Shown piece by piece: positions 1 through 7,447 of a DNA stretch of 64,000 nt. The stretch covers positions 1 through 64,000 of the forward strand of contig JAABRO010000003.1 in NCBI GenBank assembly GCA_011390885.1, read 5' to 3'. Both the position numbers and the translations under genes were made by a program. Source of the DNA: Gemmatimonas sp. (lineage in GTDB: Bacteria > Gemmatimonadota > Gemmatimonadetes > Gemmatimonadales > Gemmatimonadaceae). Below the pieces are notes generated by a model. That model was not told where the DNA came from. It worked only from the letters and a program-made list of their open reading frames with translations, and searched no databases. Each line of letters starts with the position of its first letter. Position 1 is the stretch's first letter.

Positions 1-231
1 GCCGGCCTCCTCGCTCTCGCGAGGCCTCGTCGTGCGCCACCACCCAGCCGCGCCGCCGAAGGCGGCGAAGCTGATCAGCTGGGCCTCCGCTCCGCGCGGG
101 AGCAGACGTCGTCTCACCCTGCTGCCCCTCGCGCGATGCCGCGGGTCGCTGGCCAGCTCCGCAGCTGAATCAGCTCAGGGCTGTCAGCCTGCTGGCGCTC
201 ACCAGCGCCCGCCTCAGCTCCGCCGGTTTCC
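1..231 (-). repeat. Truncated, inverted copy (copy A) of the GATCAG/CAGCTG repeat array
   Basis: Read on the minus strand, this stretch aligns with the first ~230 bases of the array that begins at 11514. It shares the entry motif GCGGAAACCGGCGG, the arm starting GAGCGCC and running through CAGCTGCGGAGCTGG, the GCTGATCAGC palindrome, and the hairpin around CGCCGCC/GGCGGCG. It continues past the left edge, so total length is unknown. Its entry end overlaps the last codons and stop of the EEP-family gene at 214-1215. No protein is supported: the open frames here reflect GC content. Confidence 0.85.
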
Positions 232-1215
232 GCGCACCTCCACCACCACCGGTTCGTGCTCCCCCGGGTACCCCCGCCGCACCTCCGCCCGCACCGGCCC
301 CCACGCAGACCCAACCAGCACATGATCGATGCGCACGCGGTGCCGTCCCGCGAACAGCGTGTGCCCGAACCCCGTGCCCGCCGCCGAGAACGCGTTGGTC
401 ATATCCCCCCAATCGCGGCGGTATATCGCGCTCTCCACGGCGAGGTTGAAATCGCCCATCACTATCGTGGTCGGCGTGATCTCGCCCAGCCATCGGCGCA
501 CCAGGGCCGAGTGTGTGGCGCGGCGGCGGTGGTCGGCGGGGAGTTCCGACAGGTCGAGATTGCGGGCGGCGAACAGCGCCGTGCGCGGCGACTCGAGATG
601 CAGCACCACGATGGGGACCTCGCGGCCGGCGTGCGCGAACACGAAGCGGTGCACGCGCCCGAGCCGGCCCAATCCCACCGCCATGCCACGCGCGACCACG
701 GCGCGTGGCATGGCCTGCTGCGACACGAGCGGCAGGCGGGAGACCACGCACAGCCATGGCGAGACGAACAGTCCCGGTGGCGCGATGCGGCGCAGCGTGT
801 CGGCGACTTCCGTCTTGCAGTCGATGAGCGCGACCACGTCGGCGTCCCACTGCGCGAGGTCGTCGCGGATGCGGAAGGCCACGTCGCGCACGCGGTCGGT
901 GTTGTAGGTGACCACGCGCAGCGGCTCGCCGGCGGCGTCGCGGTCGGCGCGGCCGAGTGGCAGCTCGAACCCGGCCACGCCGAAGAGCGTCACCAGGAAT
1001 CCCGCCAGGCTCGCGAGCAGCAACCGCCAAGCCACGAACGCGCTGGCCACCACGACGGGCAGCCAGACCCACGGCGTGAGGTGGCGCGGCGCGTACATGG
1101 CCACCGTGCCGAGCGCCGACCGGTCGCCGAGCAGCTGCACCACAGCCAGCGCGACGAGCGTGGCGAGCCAGCCGAGCACGACGAGCAGGCGAAGCAGGGA
1201 GCGGAGGCGCAGCAT
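214..1215 (-). CDS. Membrane-anchored endonuclease/exonuclease/phosphatase (EEP) family protein
   Basis: This 333-residue protein has two predicted N-terminal membrane segments (about residues 6-30 and 48-84), then an EEP-fold domain from about residue 98 to the end. Visible motifs are VVTYNTD near 101-107, HLES at 206-209, GDFN at 254-257 and IDHV at 296-299; these carry metal-binding and catalytic residues in the DNase I-like superfamily. The usual LQE motif reads ALIDCKTE (129-136), so the glutamate is displaced and activity may differ. The substrate cannot be told from sequence; DNA, phosphoinositide-like lipids and phosphodiesters are all used in this superfamily. The ATG start is supported by a TAACCT box six bases upstream. 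The 3' end overlaps repeat copy A. Confidence 0.85.
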   Translation of the reverse strand: MLRLRSLLRLLVVLGWLATLVALAVVQLLGDRSALGTVAMYAPRHLTPWVWLPVVVASAFVAWRLLLASLAGFLVTLFGVAGFELPLGRADRDAAGEPLRVVTYNTDRVRDVAFRIRDDLAQWDADVVALIDCKTEVADTLRRIAPPGLFVSPWLCVVSRLPLVSQQAMPRAVVARGMAVGLGRLGRVHRFVFAHAGREVPIVVLHLESPRTALFAARNLDLSELPADHRRRATHSALVRRWLGEITPTTIVMGDFNLAVESAIYRRDWGDMTNAFSAAGTGFGHTLFAGRHRVRIDHVLVGSAWGPVRAEVRRGYPGEHEPVVVEVRGNRRS

Positions 1216-1221
1216 GGGAGG

Positions 1222-1227
1222 AGGTTA
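1222..1227 (-). promoter_or_regulatory. -10-like box TAACCT, six bases before the EEP gene ATG
   Basis: TAACCT fits TAnnnT and is followed by six bases and then ATG. The same spacing occurs before polX, leuS and the M42 peptidase gene. It suggests a leaderless transcript; there is no transcript evidence. Confidence 0.4.
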
Positions 1228-1316
1228 ACCGGAGGAGCGAGGCGAACGGTCACCATGTGGCGCATGGCTGAGGGGGAGCCTGGCCGTGGATTCCAGTCCG
1301 CAGCGCCCGGCCTGAC

Positions 1317-1322
1317 TATTTT
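1317..1322 (+). promoter_or_regulatory. Possible -10 box TATTTT for the S9 peptidase gene
   Basis: TATTTT in an otherwise GC-rich stretch lies 50 bases before the GTG start. No clear -35 was recognised. The region also separates this gene from the divergent EEP gene. Confidence 0.3.
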
Positions 1323-1372
1323 GCCACATTGCCGGAGCGCGCCGCCCGGCGCGTCCTTCGCCATCGAGATCC

Positions 1373-3529
1373 GTGTCGTTCACGTCGTCGTTCCGTCCCT
1401 CCGTTTTCCCTCTCGTTCTGGCCCTGCTCGGCGCGTCGTTCGCGGCGTGGCCACCGGGTGCGCGGTCGCTCGACGCGCAGCCGGCCGGCGGAGCGCGGAC
1501 CGGCGGGCGCGCGCTCACGTTCGAGGACGCGACGGCGATGCGGCAGGTGTCGGAGCCGCACGTGTCGCCCGACGGACGGCTGGTGCTGTACTCGGTGCGC
1601 ACCACGAACCTCGCGGCGAATCGGCGCACGGCGCGCACGTACATCGTGCCGTCGGACGGCAGCACGACGCCGCGCGCGTTTCCCGACGACACCACGCCCT
1701 CCGCCGAGGCGCGTTTCAGTCCCGACGGACGGCGCGTGGCCTACGTGCATCAGGGGCAGCTGTGGGTGTCCAACATCGACGGCTCGGCGCGGCGCATGCT
1801 GACGCGGCTGTGGGGCGGCGCGTCGGGGCCGAAGTGGGCGCCGGGCGGTGATCGCATCGCGTTCTCGTCGCGCGTGTATCCCGGCTGCCGCACCGATGCG
1901 TGCAACGCCGACTCGGCGCTGCGCGTGGACCGTGCGCCCTCGCGCGCGCGCACCTACGACCAGCTGCTCTACCGCCACTGGGACCGGTGGGACGACGGCA
2001 CGCGCGCGCACCTGTTCGTGGTGGACCTCGCGCGCGCCGAACCGCGCGACCTGGTGCCGGGGCAGCGGCTGCATGTGCCGCCCATGCCGTTCGGCGGATC
2101 GGAGGCGTACGACTGGTCGCACGACGGGCAGGAGCTCGCGTTCACGGCGCGCGTGGAATCGCCCGACGCGGCGTGGACCACCGACCTGAACCTGTTCACC
2201 GTGCCGGTGACCGGCGGCGCACCGGTGGCGATCACCTCGGCGAATCGCGCGGGGGACATGCATCCGGTGTACTCGCGCGACGGCCGGTGGATCGCGTATG
2301 CATCGCAGCGCCGGCCCGGCTTCGAAGCGGCGAAGTGGCGGCTCATGCTGCACGATCGCACCACGCGCACGAGCCGTGAGGTGGCGCCCGGGTGGGACTA
2401 TCATGCGGATCGGTTCTACTTCACGCCCGACGGCCGCACGCTGCTGGTGGAGGCGCAGGACGAGGGGCGCACGGCGCTGTGGCGGCTCGCCATCGGGAAC
2501 GACGGCACGCTCGACGGCAATCCGGAGCGTCTCCTGCGCACGAACAACTCCACGCAGTCGTCGCTCGCATACCAGCTGGGCAGCGACGGCGCGCTCACGC
2601 TCGTGTGGGTGCGCGACGCGATGCACAAGCCGGCCGACCTGTGGATGGGGCGCTACGGCAGCGCGGGCGTGCGCAATCCGCGGCAGCTCACGCGCGAGAA
2701 CGACGGACTGCTCGCGCAGCTCGACCTGCGTCCGGCGCAGGACGTGGAGTACACCGGCGCGGGCGACACGAAGGTGCACGGCTTTCTCGTGCGTCCGCCG
2801 CAGTTCGACAGCACGCGCGCGTGGCCGATGCTGGTGCTCGTGCACGGCGGGCCGCAGGGCGCATGGCTCGACAGCTGGAACGCGCGCTGGAACGCGCAGC
2901 TGTTCGCGTCGATGGGCCTGGCGGTGCTCGCGCTCAACCCGCGTGGCAGCACGGGCTACGGCCAGCAGTTCATCGACGAGGTGTCGCGCGACTGGGGCGG
3001 CAAGGCATACGACGACCTCCTGCGCGGCGTGGACACGATGCTGGCCCGTCATCCGTGGCTGGACTCGGCACGCGTGGGCGCGGCAGGCGGTTCGTTTGGC
3101 GGCTACATGGTGAACTGGATGAACGGCTCCACGACGCGTTTCGCCGCGTACGCGTCGCACGCGGGCATCTTCAACCTCGAGCACTTTGCCGGCGCGACCG
3201 ACGAACTGTGGTTCCCCGAGTGGGAGTTCGGCGGCGCGTGGTGGAATCGCGCGGCGCAGTCGCAGAACTACCGTCGCTGGTCGCCGCACCTGCTGGCGGG
3301 ACGCATGCGCACGCCCACGCTCGTGCTGCACGGCGAGCAGGACTTCCGCGTGCCGTACACGGAGGGCACGGCGCTCTTCACGGCGCTGCAGCGGCAGCGT
3401 GTGCCGAGCCGGCTGGTGCTGTTCCCGGACGAGGGGCACTGGATCACGCGACCCACGAACCAGCAGCTGTGGTGGGACGAGATGTCGGCGTGGTTCACGC
3501 GCTGGCTGGTGCGCGACGAGGATCGCTGA
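1373..3529 (+). CDS. Exported S9-family prolyl oligopeptidase-like peptidase
   Basis: A 718-residue protein with a Sec-type signal peptide (hydrophobic residues ~10-27, probable cleavage before about residue 36). A WD40/TolB-like beta-propeller follows (about 60-450, with repeated SPDGR and SRDGRW motifs), then an alpha/beta hydrolase domain (about 470-715). The catalytic triad is visible: Ser574 in GGSFGGYM, Asp657 in HGEQDF and His689 in DEGHW. This architecture is that of acylaminoacyl-peptidase/dipeptidyl-peptidase-like S9 enzymes, which cleave short peptides; here the site is probably the periplasm. The start is GTG, chosen because it gives a clean signal peptide. The gene stands alone and is followed by a 10 bp hairpin. 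Confidence 0.93.
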   Translation: MSFTSSFRPSVFPLVLALLGASFAAWPPGARSLDAQPAGGARTGGRALTFEDATAMRQVSEPHVSPDGRLVLYSVRTTNLAANRRTARTYIVPSDGSTTPRAFPDDTTPSAEARFSPDGRRVAYVHQGQLWVSNIDGSARRMLTRLWGGASGPKWAPGGDRIAFSSRVYPGCRTDACNADSALRVDRAPSRARTYDQLLYRHWDRWDDGTRAHLFVVDLARAEPRDLVPGQRLHVPPMPFGGSEAYDWSHDGQELAFTARVESPDAAWTTDLNLFTVPVTGGAPVAITSANRAGDMHPVYSRDGRWIAYASQRRPGFEAAKWRLMLHDRTTRTSREVAPGWDYHADRFYFTPDGRTLLVEAQDEGRTALWRLAIGNDGTLDGNPERLLRTNNSTQSSLAYQLGSDGALTLVWVRDAMHKPADLWMGRYGSAGVRNPRQLTRENDGLLAQLDLRPAQDVEYTGAGDTKVHGFLVRPPQFDSTRAWPMLVLVHGGPQGAWLDSWNARWNAQLFASMGLAVLALNPRGSTGYGQQFIDEVSRDWGGKAYDDLLRGVDTMLARHPWLDSARVGAAGGSFGGYMVNWMNGSTTRFAAYASHAGIFNLEHFAGATDELWFPEWEFGGAWWNRAAQSQNYRRWSPHLLAGRMRTPTLVLHGEQDFRVPYTEGTALFTALQRQRVPSRLVLFPDEGHWITRPTNQQLWWDEMSAWFTRWLVRDEDR

Positions 3530-3545
3530 CGCCACGAGACGACCG

Positions 3546-3570
3546 CGGTCCGGACCGTCAGTCCGGACCG
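3546..3570. terminator. Hairpin after the S9 peptidase gene
   Basis: CGGTCCGGAC and GTCCGGACCG form a perfect 10 bp stem around CGTCA, 17 bases after the stop codon. There is no T-run, so it may be a weak terminator or an mRNA-end stabiliser. Confidence 0.45.
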
Positions 3571-3714
3571 AAGTGCGGTGCGCGGGGTATGTGTGTGGTG
3601 CATCACCGCGCGCACGAACACCGGAACTTCCCCGCGCTGCGCCGTGTTCGATGGGCGTGACAGGCAACCGTCTGTCCGCTGTTCGCTCACCGACACTTCG
3701 ATGGAGAAGTTGCA

Positions 3715-4206
3715 ATGCGTAAGCTGACCACGATTCTTTTCGGCGCGGCGATGCTCGCCGTCGCGACGCCGTCGATCTCGCAGGCGCAGGACAAGGACAT
3801 CGTCGAGACCGCGGTTGCCGCGGGCTCGTTCAAGACGCTCGCCACCGCGCTCACGGCCGCCGGCCTGATCGAGACGCTCAAGGGCCCCGGCCCGTTCACG
3901 GTCTTCGCCCCGACGGACGAGGCGTTCGCGAAGGTGCCGAAGGCGACGCTCGACGCGCTGCTCGCCGACAAGGAAGCGCTCAAGAACGTGCTGCTGTACC
4001 ATGTCGTGCCGGGCAAGGTGATGGCCGCCGACGCGATCAAGCTCGATGGCAAGTCGGCCAAGATGGTGTCGGGCGCCGAGGCCAAGATCTCGGTCATGGG
4101 TGGCACGGTCATGGTGAACCAGGCGCACGTCACGCAGGCCGACATCGCCGCGAAGAACGGCGTGATCCACGTGATCGACGCGGTGATCCTGCCGCCGGCC
4201 AAGTAA
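3715..4206 (+). CDS. Secreted fasciclin (FAS1) domain protein
   Basis: A 163-residue protein: signal peptide ending at SQAQ (about residue 24), then one complete FAS1 domain. The conserved FAS1 boxes are visible: [15 protein letters not shown] (about 60-74), [10 protein letters not shown] (about 93-102) and [12 protein letters not shown] at the end. FAS1 proteins are extracytoplasmic adhesion or surface-binding proteins; the ligand is not evident. A GGAG ribosome-binding site lies upstream of the ATG. The gene is monocistronic, ending at a strong hairpin just downstream. Confidence 0.93.
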   Translation: MRKLTTILFGAAMLAVATPSISQAQDKDIVETAVAAGSFKTLATALTAAGLIETLKGPGPFTVFAPTDEAFAKVPKATLDALLADKEALKNVLLYHVVPGKVMAADAIKLDGKSAKMVSGAEAKISVMGGTVMVNQAHVTQADIAAKNGVIHVIDAVILPPAK

Positions 4207-4251
4207 GTCGCTGCTGATTGGTGCACGTCGCGGGTTTCGCGGCGTGCGAGG

Positions 4252-4285
4252 AACGCCGTCGGACTTCGGTCCGGCGGCGTTTCTT
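4252..4285 (+). terminator. Rho-independent terminator of the fasciclin gene
   Basis: A 13 bp stem (AACGCCGTCGGAC with GTCCGGCGGCGTT, one G:T wobble) closes a TTCG tetraloop and runs into TTTCTT. It lies 46 bases after the stop codon. Confidence 0.75.
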
Positions 4286-4303
4286 GCGTTCGGGTTCTGG
4301 CGT

Positions 4304-4412
4304 GGTCCACGGGGTGGGGGCGGGCCCGTCGCGGACCACTGCCGGGGGCGCCGGGCTTCGCCGGCTCGCCCTCGGTAGACGCCGCGCCGAACCCGCCCCC
4401 ACCCCGTGGACC
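4304..4412. repeat. Nested GC-rich palindrome (family 3) between the fasciclin and amidohydrolase genes
   Basis: Perfect 21 bp arms at 4304-4324 and 4392-4412 (outer sequence GGTCCACGGGGTGG and its complement) enclose 67 bases. Inside are CCACTGCCGG and CGGTAGACGCCGCGCC, which recur almost unchanged in the palindrome at 37993-38077. It is too long and GC-rich, without a T-run, to be an ordinary terminator. It occupies the middle of a 362 bp gap holding no gene. Confidence 0.7.
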
Positions 4413-4538
4413 GACCGACAACGCAGCGCCGGCGGGATGCGACGCCGCCCGCACCGCATGCCGTGTTCGCGCCCTTCGCGCCTTCGCGTCTTTCGCAGTT
4501 CCCCGTGCCGGCGCTGCACGACGGTCCGCTCACGAACG

Positions 4539-4544
4539 TAGATT
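4539..4544 (+). promoter_or_regulatory. Possible -10 box TAGATT for the amidohydrolase gene
   Basis: TAGATT lies 24 bases before the ATG at 4569, leaving a short 5' leader. No -35 was recognised. Confidence 0.25.
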
Positions 4545-4568
4545 CGAAAGGTCCTCCACCCCACTGCC

Positions 4569-6233
4569 ATGCGTCTTTCGATCTTCGCTTTCGCGGCCTT
4601 GTTCGCCGCTCCACTCGCCGCCCAGCCGGCTGACCTCGTTGTCGTCAACGCGCGTGTGTACACGGCGGATGATGCGCGGCCCCTGGCCGATGGCTTCGCC
4701 GTGCGCGGCGGGCGCATTGCGTTCGTCGGTTCCTCGCGCGAGGCGCGCACGCTCGCGGGTGCGAACACGCGGGTGCTCGACCTGGGCGGCAAGACGGTCA
4801 TTCCGGGGATGGTCGATGCGCATGCGCACTACTCCGGGCTCGCGCAGACGCTCAGCACCGTGGACCTCATGGGGGTGCCGAGCTACGACGAGCTCATTCG
4901 GCGGGTGAAGGAGCGCGCGGCCACGCTGCCCAAGGGGAGCTGGGTGCAGGGGCGCGGCTGGGACCAGAACCAGTGGGCCGACGGCGAGTTTCCGACGCAC
5001 GAGCGGCTGTCGGCGGCGATCCCGGATCACCCCGTGTACCTGGTGCGTGTGGACGGGCACGCGGCGCTGGTGAACAGCGCGGCCATGCAGGCGGCGAAGC
5101 TCACGCGCGCCACGCGCGATCCGTCGGGCGGACGCATCCTCAAGGCCGCCAACGGCGAGCCTACCGGCGTGCTGATCGACCGCGCGCAGGGGCTCGTGAG
5201 CCAGGTCATCGCGCCGCCGTCGCGCGCCGAGACGCGGCGGGCGTTGCTCGACGCCCAGTCGGCCATGCATCGCTGGGGACTCACCGGCGTGCACGATGCG
5301 GGTGCCGGCCGCGGCACCATCGAGCTGTACGAGGAGATGGCGCAGTCCGGTGAGCTCGACCTCCGACTCTACGCCATGATCGCCGACGACGCCGCCGCGA
5401 TCTCGCACTTCATGCAGCTGGGCCCGCGCTCCGGGCTGCACAACGGCCGCGTGTGGGTGCGCGCGATCAAGCTCTACTCCGACGGCGCGCTCGGCTCGCG
5501 CGGCGCCGCACTGCTCGAGCCGTACAGCGACGATCCGGGGAACAACGGCCTGCTCATCAGCCCGCTGGAGCACATCCAGGACGTGGCCGAGCGCGCGCTG
5601 CAGCGGGGCTTCCAGGTGAACAGCCACGCCATTGGCGACCGTGGCAACCGCATCGTGCTCGACGCGTACGAGAAGGCGCTCGACAAGTTCCCGCGCGCCG
5701 ACCACCGCTTCCGCATCGAGCACGCGCAGATCATCCACTACTCGGACATCCCGCGCTTCGCGCAGCTGGGTGTGATTCCGAGCATGCAGGCCAGCCACCA
5801 GACGAGCGACATGTACTGGGCCGGCAAGCGCCTCGGCCCCGAGCGGCTGCTCGGCGCGTACGCCTGGCGCTCGCTGCTCAACACGGGCGTGATCATTCCC
5901 AATGGCAGCGATTTCCCGGTGGAGTACGTGAACCCGCTCATCTCGTTCCACGCCGCGATCGCGCGCCAGGATGCGAACGACTACCCGGTGGGAGGCTGGT
6001 ACCCCGACCAGCGCATGACGCGAGAAGAAGCACTCAAGAGCATGACGCTCTGGCCGGCGGTCAGTGCGTTCCAGGAGCAGGAGCTCGGCTCGCTGAGCGC
6101 GGGCAAGCATGCCGACTTCGTGGTGCTCGACCAGGACATCATGCGCGTGGCGCCGGAGCTGGTGCTCAAGACCGAGGTGCTGTCGACGTGGGTGGGCGGG
6201 AAGGCAGTATACGAACGGGAGGTCCAGCCGTAG
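4569..6233 (+). CDS. Exported metal-dependent amidohydrolase, YtcJ-like
   Basis: A 554-residue enzyme with a short signal peptide (about residues 1-19, ending AAPLAAQ), then an amidohydrolase fold. Metal-ligand and YtcJ-family motifs appear in order: VDAHAHYSG (about 80), GVHDAGAG (about 240), IKLYSDGALGSRGA (about 300), NSHAIGDRGN (about 350), RIEHAQIIH (about 385) and GSDFPVE (about 450). The family (COG1574) hydrolyses amide or ester bonds in small cyclic or acylated compounds. The substrate is unknown, and the signal peptide points to the periplasm. It is preceded by a 362 bp gap and followed by a family 2 palindrome, so it is probably monocistronic. Confidence 0.9.
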   Translation: MRLSIFAFAALFAAPLAAQPADLVVVNARVYTADDARPLADGFAVRGGRIAFVGSSREARTLAGANTRVLDLGGKTVIPGMVDAHAHYSGLAQTLSTVDLMGVPSYDELIRRVKERAATLPKGSWVQGRGWDQNQWADGEFPTHERLSAAIPDHPVYLVRVDGHAALVNSAAMQAAKLTRATRDPSGGRILKAANGEPTGVLIDRAQGLVSQVIAPPSRAETRRALLDAQSAMHRWGLTGVHDAGAGRGTIELYEEMAQSGELDLRLYAMIADDAAAISHFMQLGPRSGLHNGRVWVRAIKLYSDGALGSRGAALLEPYSDDPGNNGLLISPLEHIQDVAERALQRGFQVNSHAIGDRGNRIVLDAYEKALDKFPRADHRFRIEHAQIIHYSDIPRFAQLGVIPSMQASHQTSDMYWAGKRLGPERLLGAYAWRSLLNTGVIIPNGSDFPVEYVNPLISFHAAIARQDANDYPVGGWYPDQRMTREEALKSMTLWPAVSAFQEQELGSLSAGKHADFVVLDQDIMRVAPELVLKTEVLSTWVGGKAVYEREVQP

Positions 6234-6301
6234 ACGAGCGTGGGTGTCGGTACGGCAGGTTTGCAGCGGATCAGCGGTTTCAGCTGTTGCAGCTGCTTCA
6301 G

Positions 6302-6479
6302 GTGAACACTCGAGTCTCGAGGCTCGTGGCTTGAGACTCGGGTCCGTGCTGCGCGATGCCTGACAGGAGTTGCAGCGTCGTAGTACAGGCTGGCTGTGCG
6401 AACATCGCGTCGGTTCGCACGAATCTCGCGGAACGGACTCGAGCCTGAAGCCACGAGGCTCGAGACTCGTGGGTTCAAC
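6302..6479. repeat. Palindromic element, family 2, copy 1
   Basis: Arms of about 46 bp (6302-6347 and 6433-6479) are near-perfect reverse complements. The outer ends are GTGAACACTCGAGTCTCGAGG and CGAGACTCGTGGGTTCAAC, and the inner ends pair GGTCCGT with ACGGAC. The 85-base middle shows nothing recognisable. The same arm sequence recurs at 8532-8717 and 16438-16600. Just upstream (6271-6301) is a short stretch, CAGCGGTTTCAGCTG, resembling the arm of the family 1 array. Together these fill most of the 279 bp gap between two same-strand genes. Confidence 0.85.
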
Positions 6480-6512
6480 CGCACGCACGAATCACATTCA
6501 ACGTTCCTCAGC

Positions 6513-7430
6513 ATGCGCGTCATCTCACTCCTCCCCGCGGCCAGCGAGATCGTGGCCTACCTCGGTGCGACCGAGCACCTGATCGGCATCACGCACGAGT
6601 GCGACTTCCCGCCCATCATTGCGTCTCGTCCGCGCGTGACTTCGGCCACGATCCCCTCGGCGGGCGCACACGGCTCGGCGTCCGCGGGTGAAGTGGACGC
6701 CGCCGTGCGCGAGGCGAGCGAGGCGGGCCGGTCGCTGTTCACGCTCGACGAGGAGACGATTCGCGCGCTGCACCCGGACGTGATCCTCACGCAAGCGCTG
6801 TGCGACGTGTGTGCGGTGAGCGAGACCGATGTGCGCGCACTCGCGGCGCGGCTCGCCCCGGCGCCGCGCATCGTCACGCTCGGCGGCACCACGATCGACG
6901 GCATCTTCGCGGACATTCGCGCGGTGGCCGAGGCGCTCGGTGCGCAGGACGAGGCGGATGAACTGATCGCCGGCGACCTGGCGCGGCTGCGTACGGTGCA
7001 CGACACGCTCAAGGCCGAGCGAGCCCCGCGTCCGCGCGTGCTCGTGATCGAGTGGACCGACCCGGTGTACGTGGCCGGTCATTGGGCCCCGGAGCAGGTG
7101 CACCGCGCCGGCGGCCGCGACGTGCTCGGCACGGCGGGCGCACACTCGGTCACGGCCACGCTCGAACAGTGCATCGCAGCCGATCCGGAAGTGGTGGTGA
7201 TCGCGCCCTGCGGCTACGACCTGGCCGCGGCGCGCGGTGAAGCGAATCACCTGATGACGCTCCCCGAGTGGTCGTGGCTGCTGGGGCGCCAGGTGTGGGC
7301 GATGGACGCGAACGGGCTGGTGAGCCGTCCGGGACCGCGCGTGGTGGACGGGGTGGAGACGATGGCGCGCATGTTCAACCCGAGCCTCTTCTCGGAGTTG
7401 GACCCGCGGCACGGGGTGCGGGTGGCCTGA
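6513..7430 (+). CDS. BtuF-like cobalamin/metal-chelate-binding protein, cytoplasmic form
   Basis: A 305-residue protein of the helical-backbone periplasmic-binding fold (COG0614). It opens with RVISLLPAASEIVAYLGA and has DVILTQALCDVCAVSE near residue 90, and IEWTDPVYVAGHWAPE near 182-197, all typical of cobalamin-binding proteins annotated as BtuF-like. Unlike true BtuF it has no signal peptide or lipobox. I chose the ATG directly before RVISLL; an upstream in-frame ATG at 6396 lies inside the palindromic element. No BtuC or BtuD gene is nearby, so a role in uptake is uncertain. Cytoplasmic cobalamin handling is an alternative. The end of the gene overlaps the next gene's promoter region. Confidence 0.82.
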   Translation: MRVISLLPAASEIVAYLGATEHLIGITHECDFPPIIASRPRVTSATIPSAGAHGSASAGEVDAAVREASEAGRSLFTLDEETIRALHPDVILTQALCDVCAVSETDVRALAARLAPAPRIVTLGGTTIDGIFADIRAVAEALGAQDEADELIAGDLARLRTVHDTLKAERAPRPRVLVIEWTDPVYVAGHWAPEQVHRAGGRDVLGTAGAHSVTATLEQCIAADPEVVVIAPCGYDLAAARGEANHLMTLPEWSWLLGRQVWAMDANGLVSRPGPRVVDGVETMARMFNPSLFSELDPRHGVRVA

Positions 7431-7435
7431 CCCGC

Positions 7436-7441
7436 TATCTT
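7436..7441 (+). promoter_or_regulatory. -10-like box TATCTT, six bases before the M42 peptidase ATG
   Basis: The context CCGCTATCTTTCCC is identical to that before the polX start (11508-11513), although the genes are unrelated. The six-base spacing to ATG would place the transcription start at the initiation codon. Confidence 0.5.
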
Positions 7442-7447
7442 TCCCGT

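Noticed and set aside
3623-3629. ECF-type -35 box GGAACTT upstream of the fasciclin gene
   Set aside because: No suitable -10 box lies 16-18 bases downstream; the match is only one heptamer.
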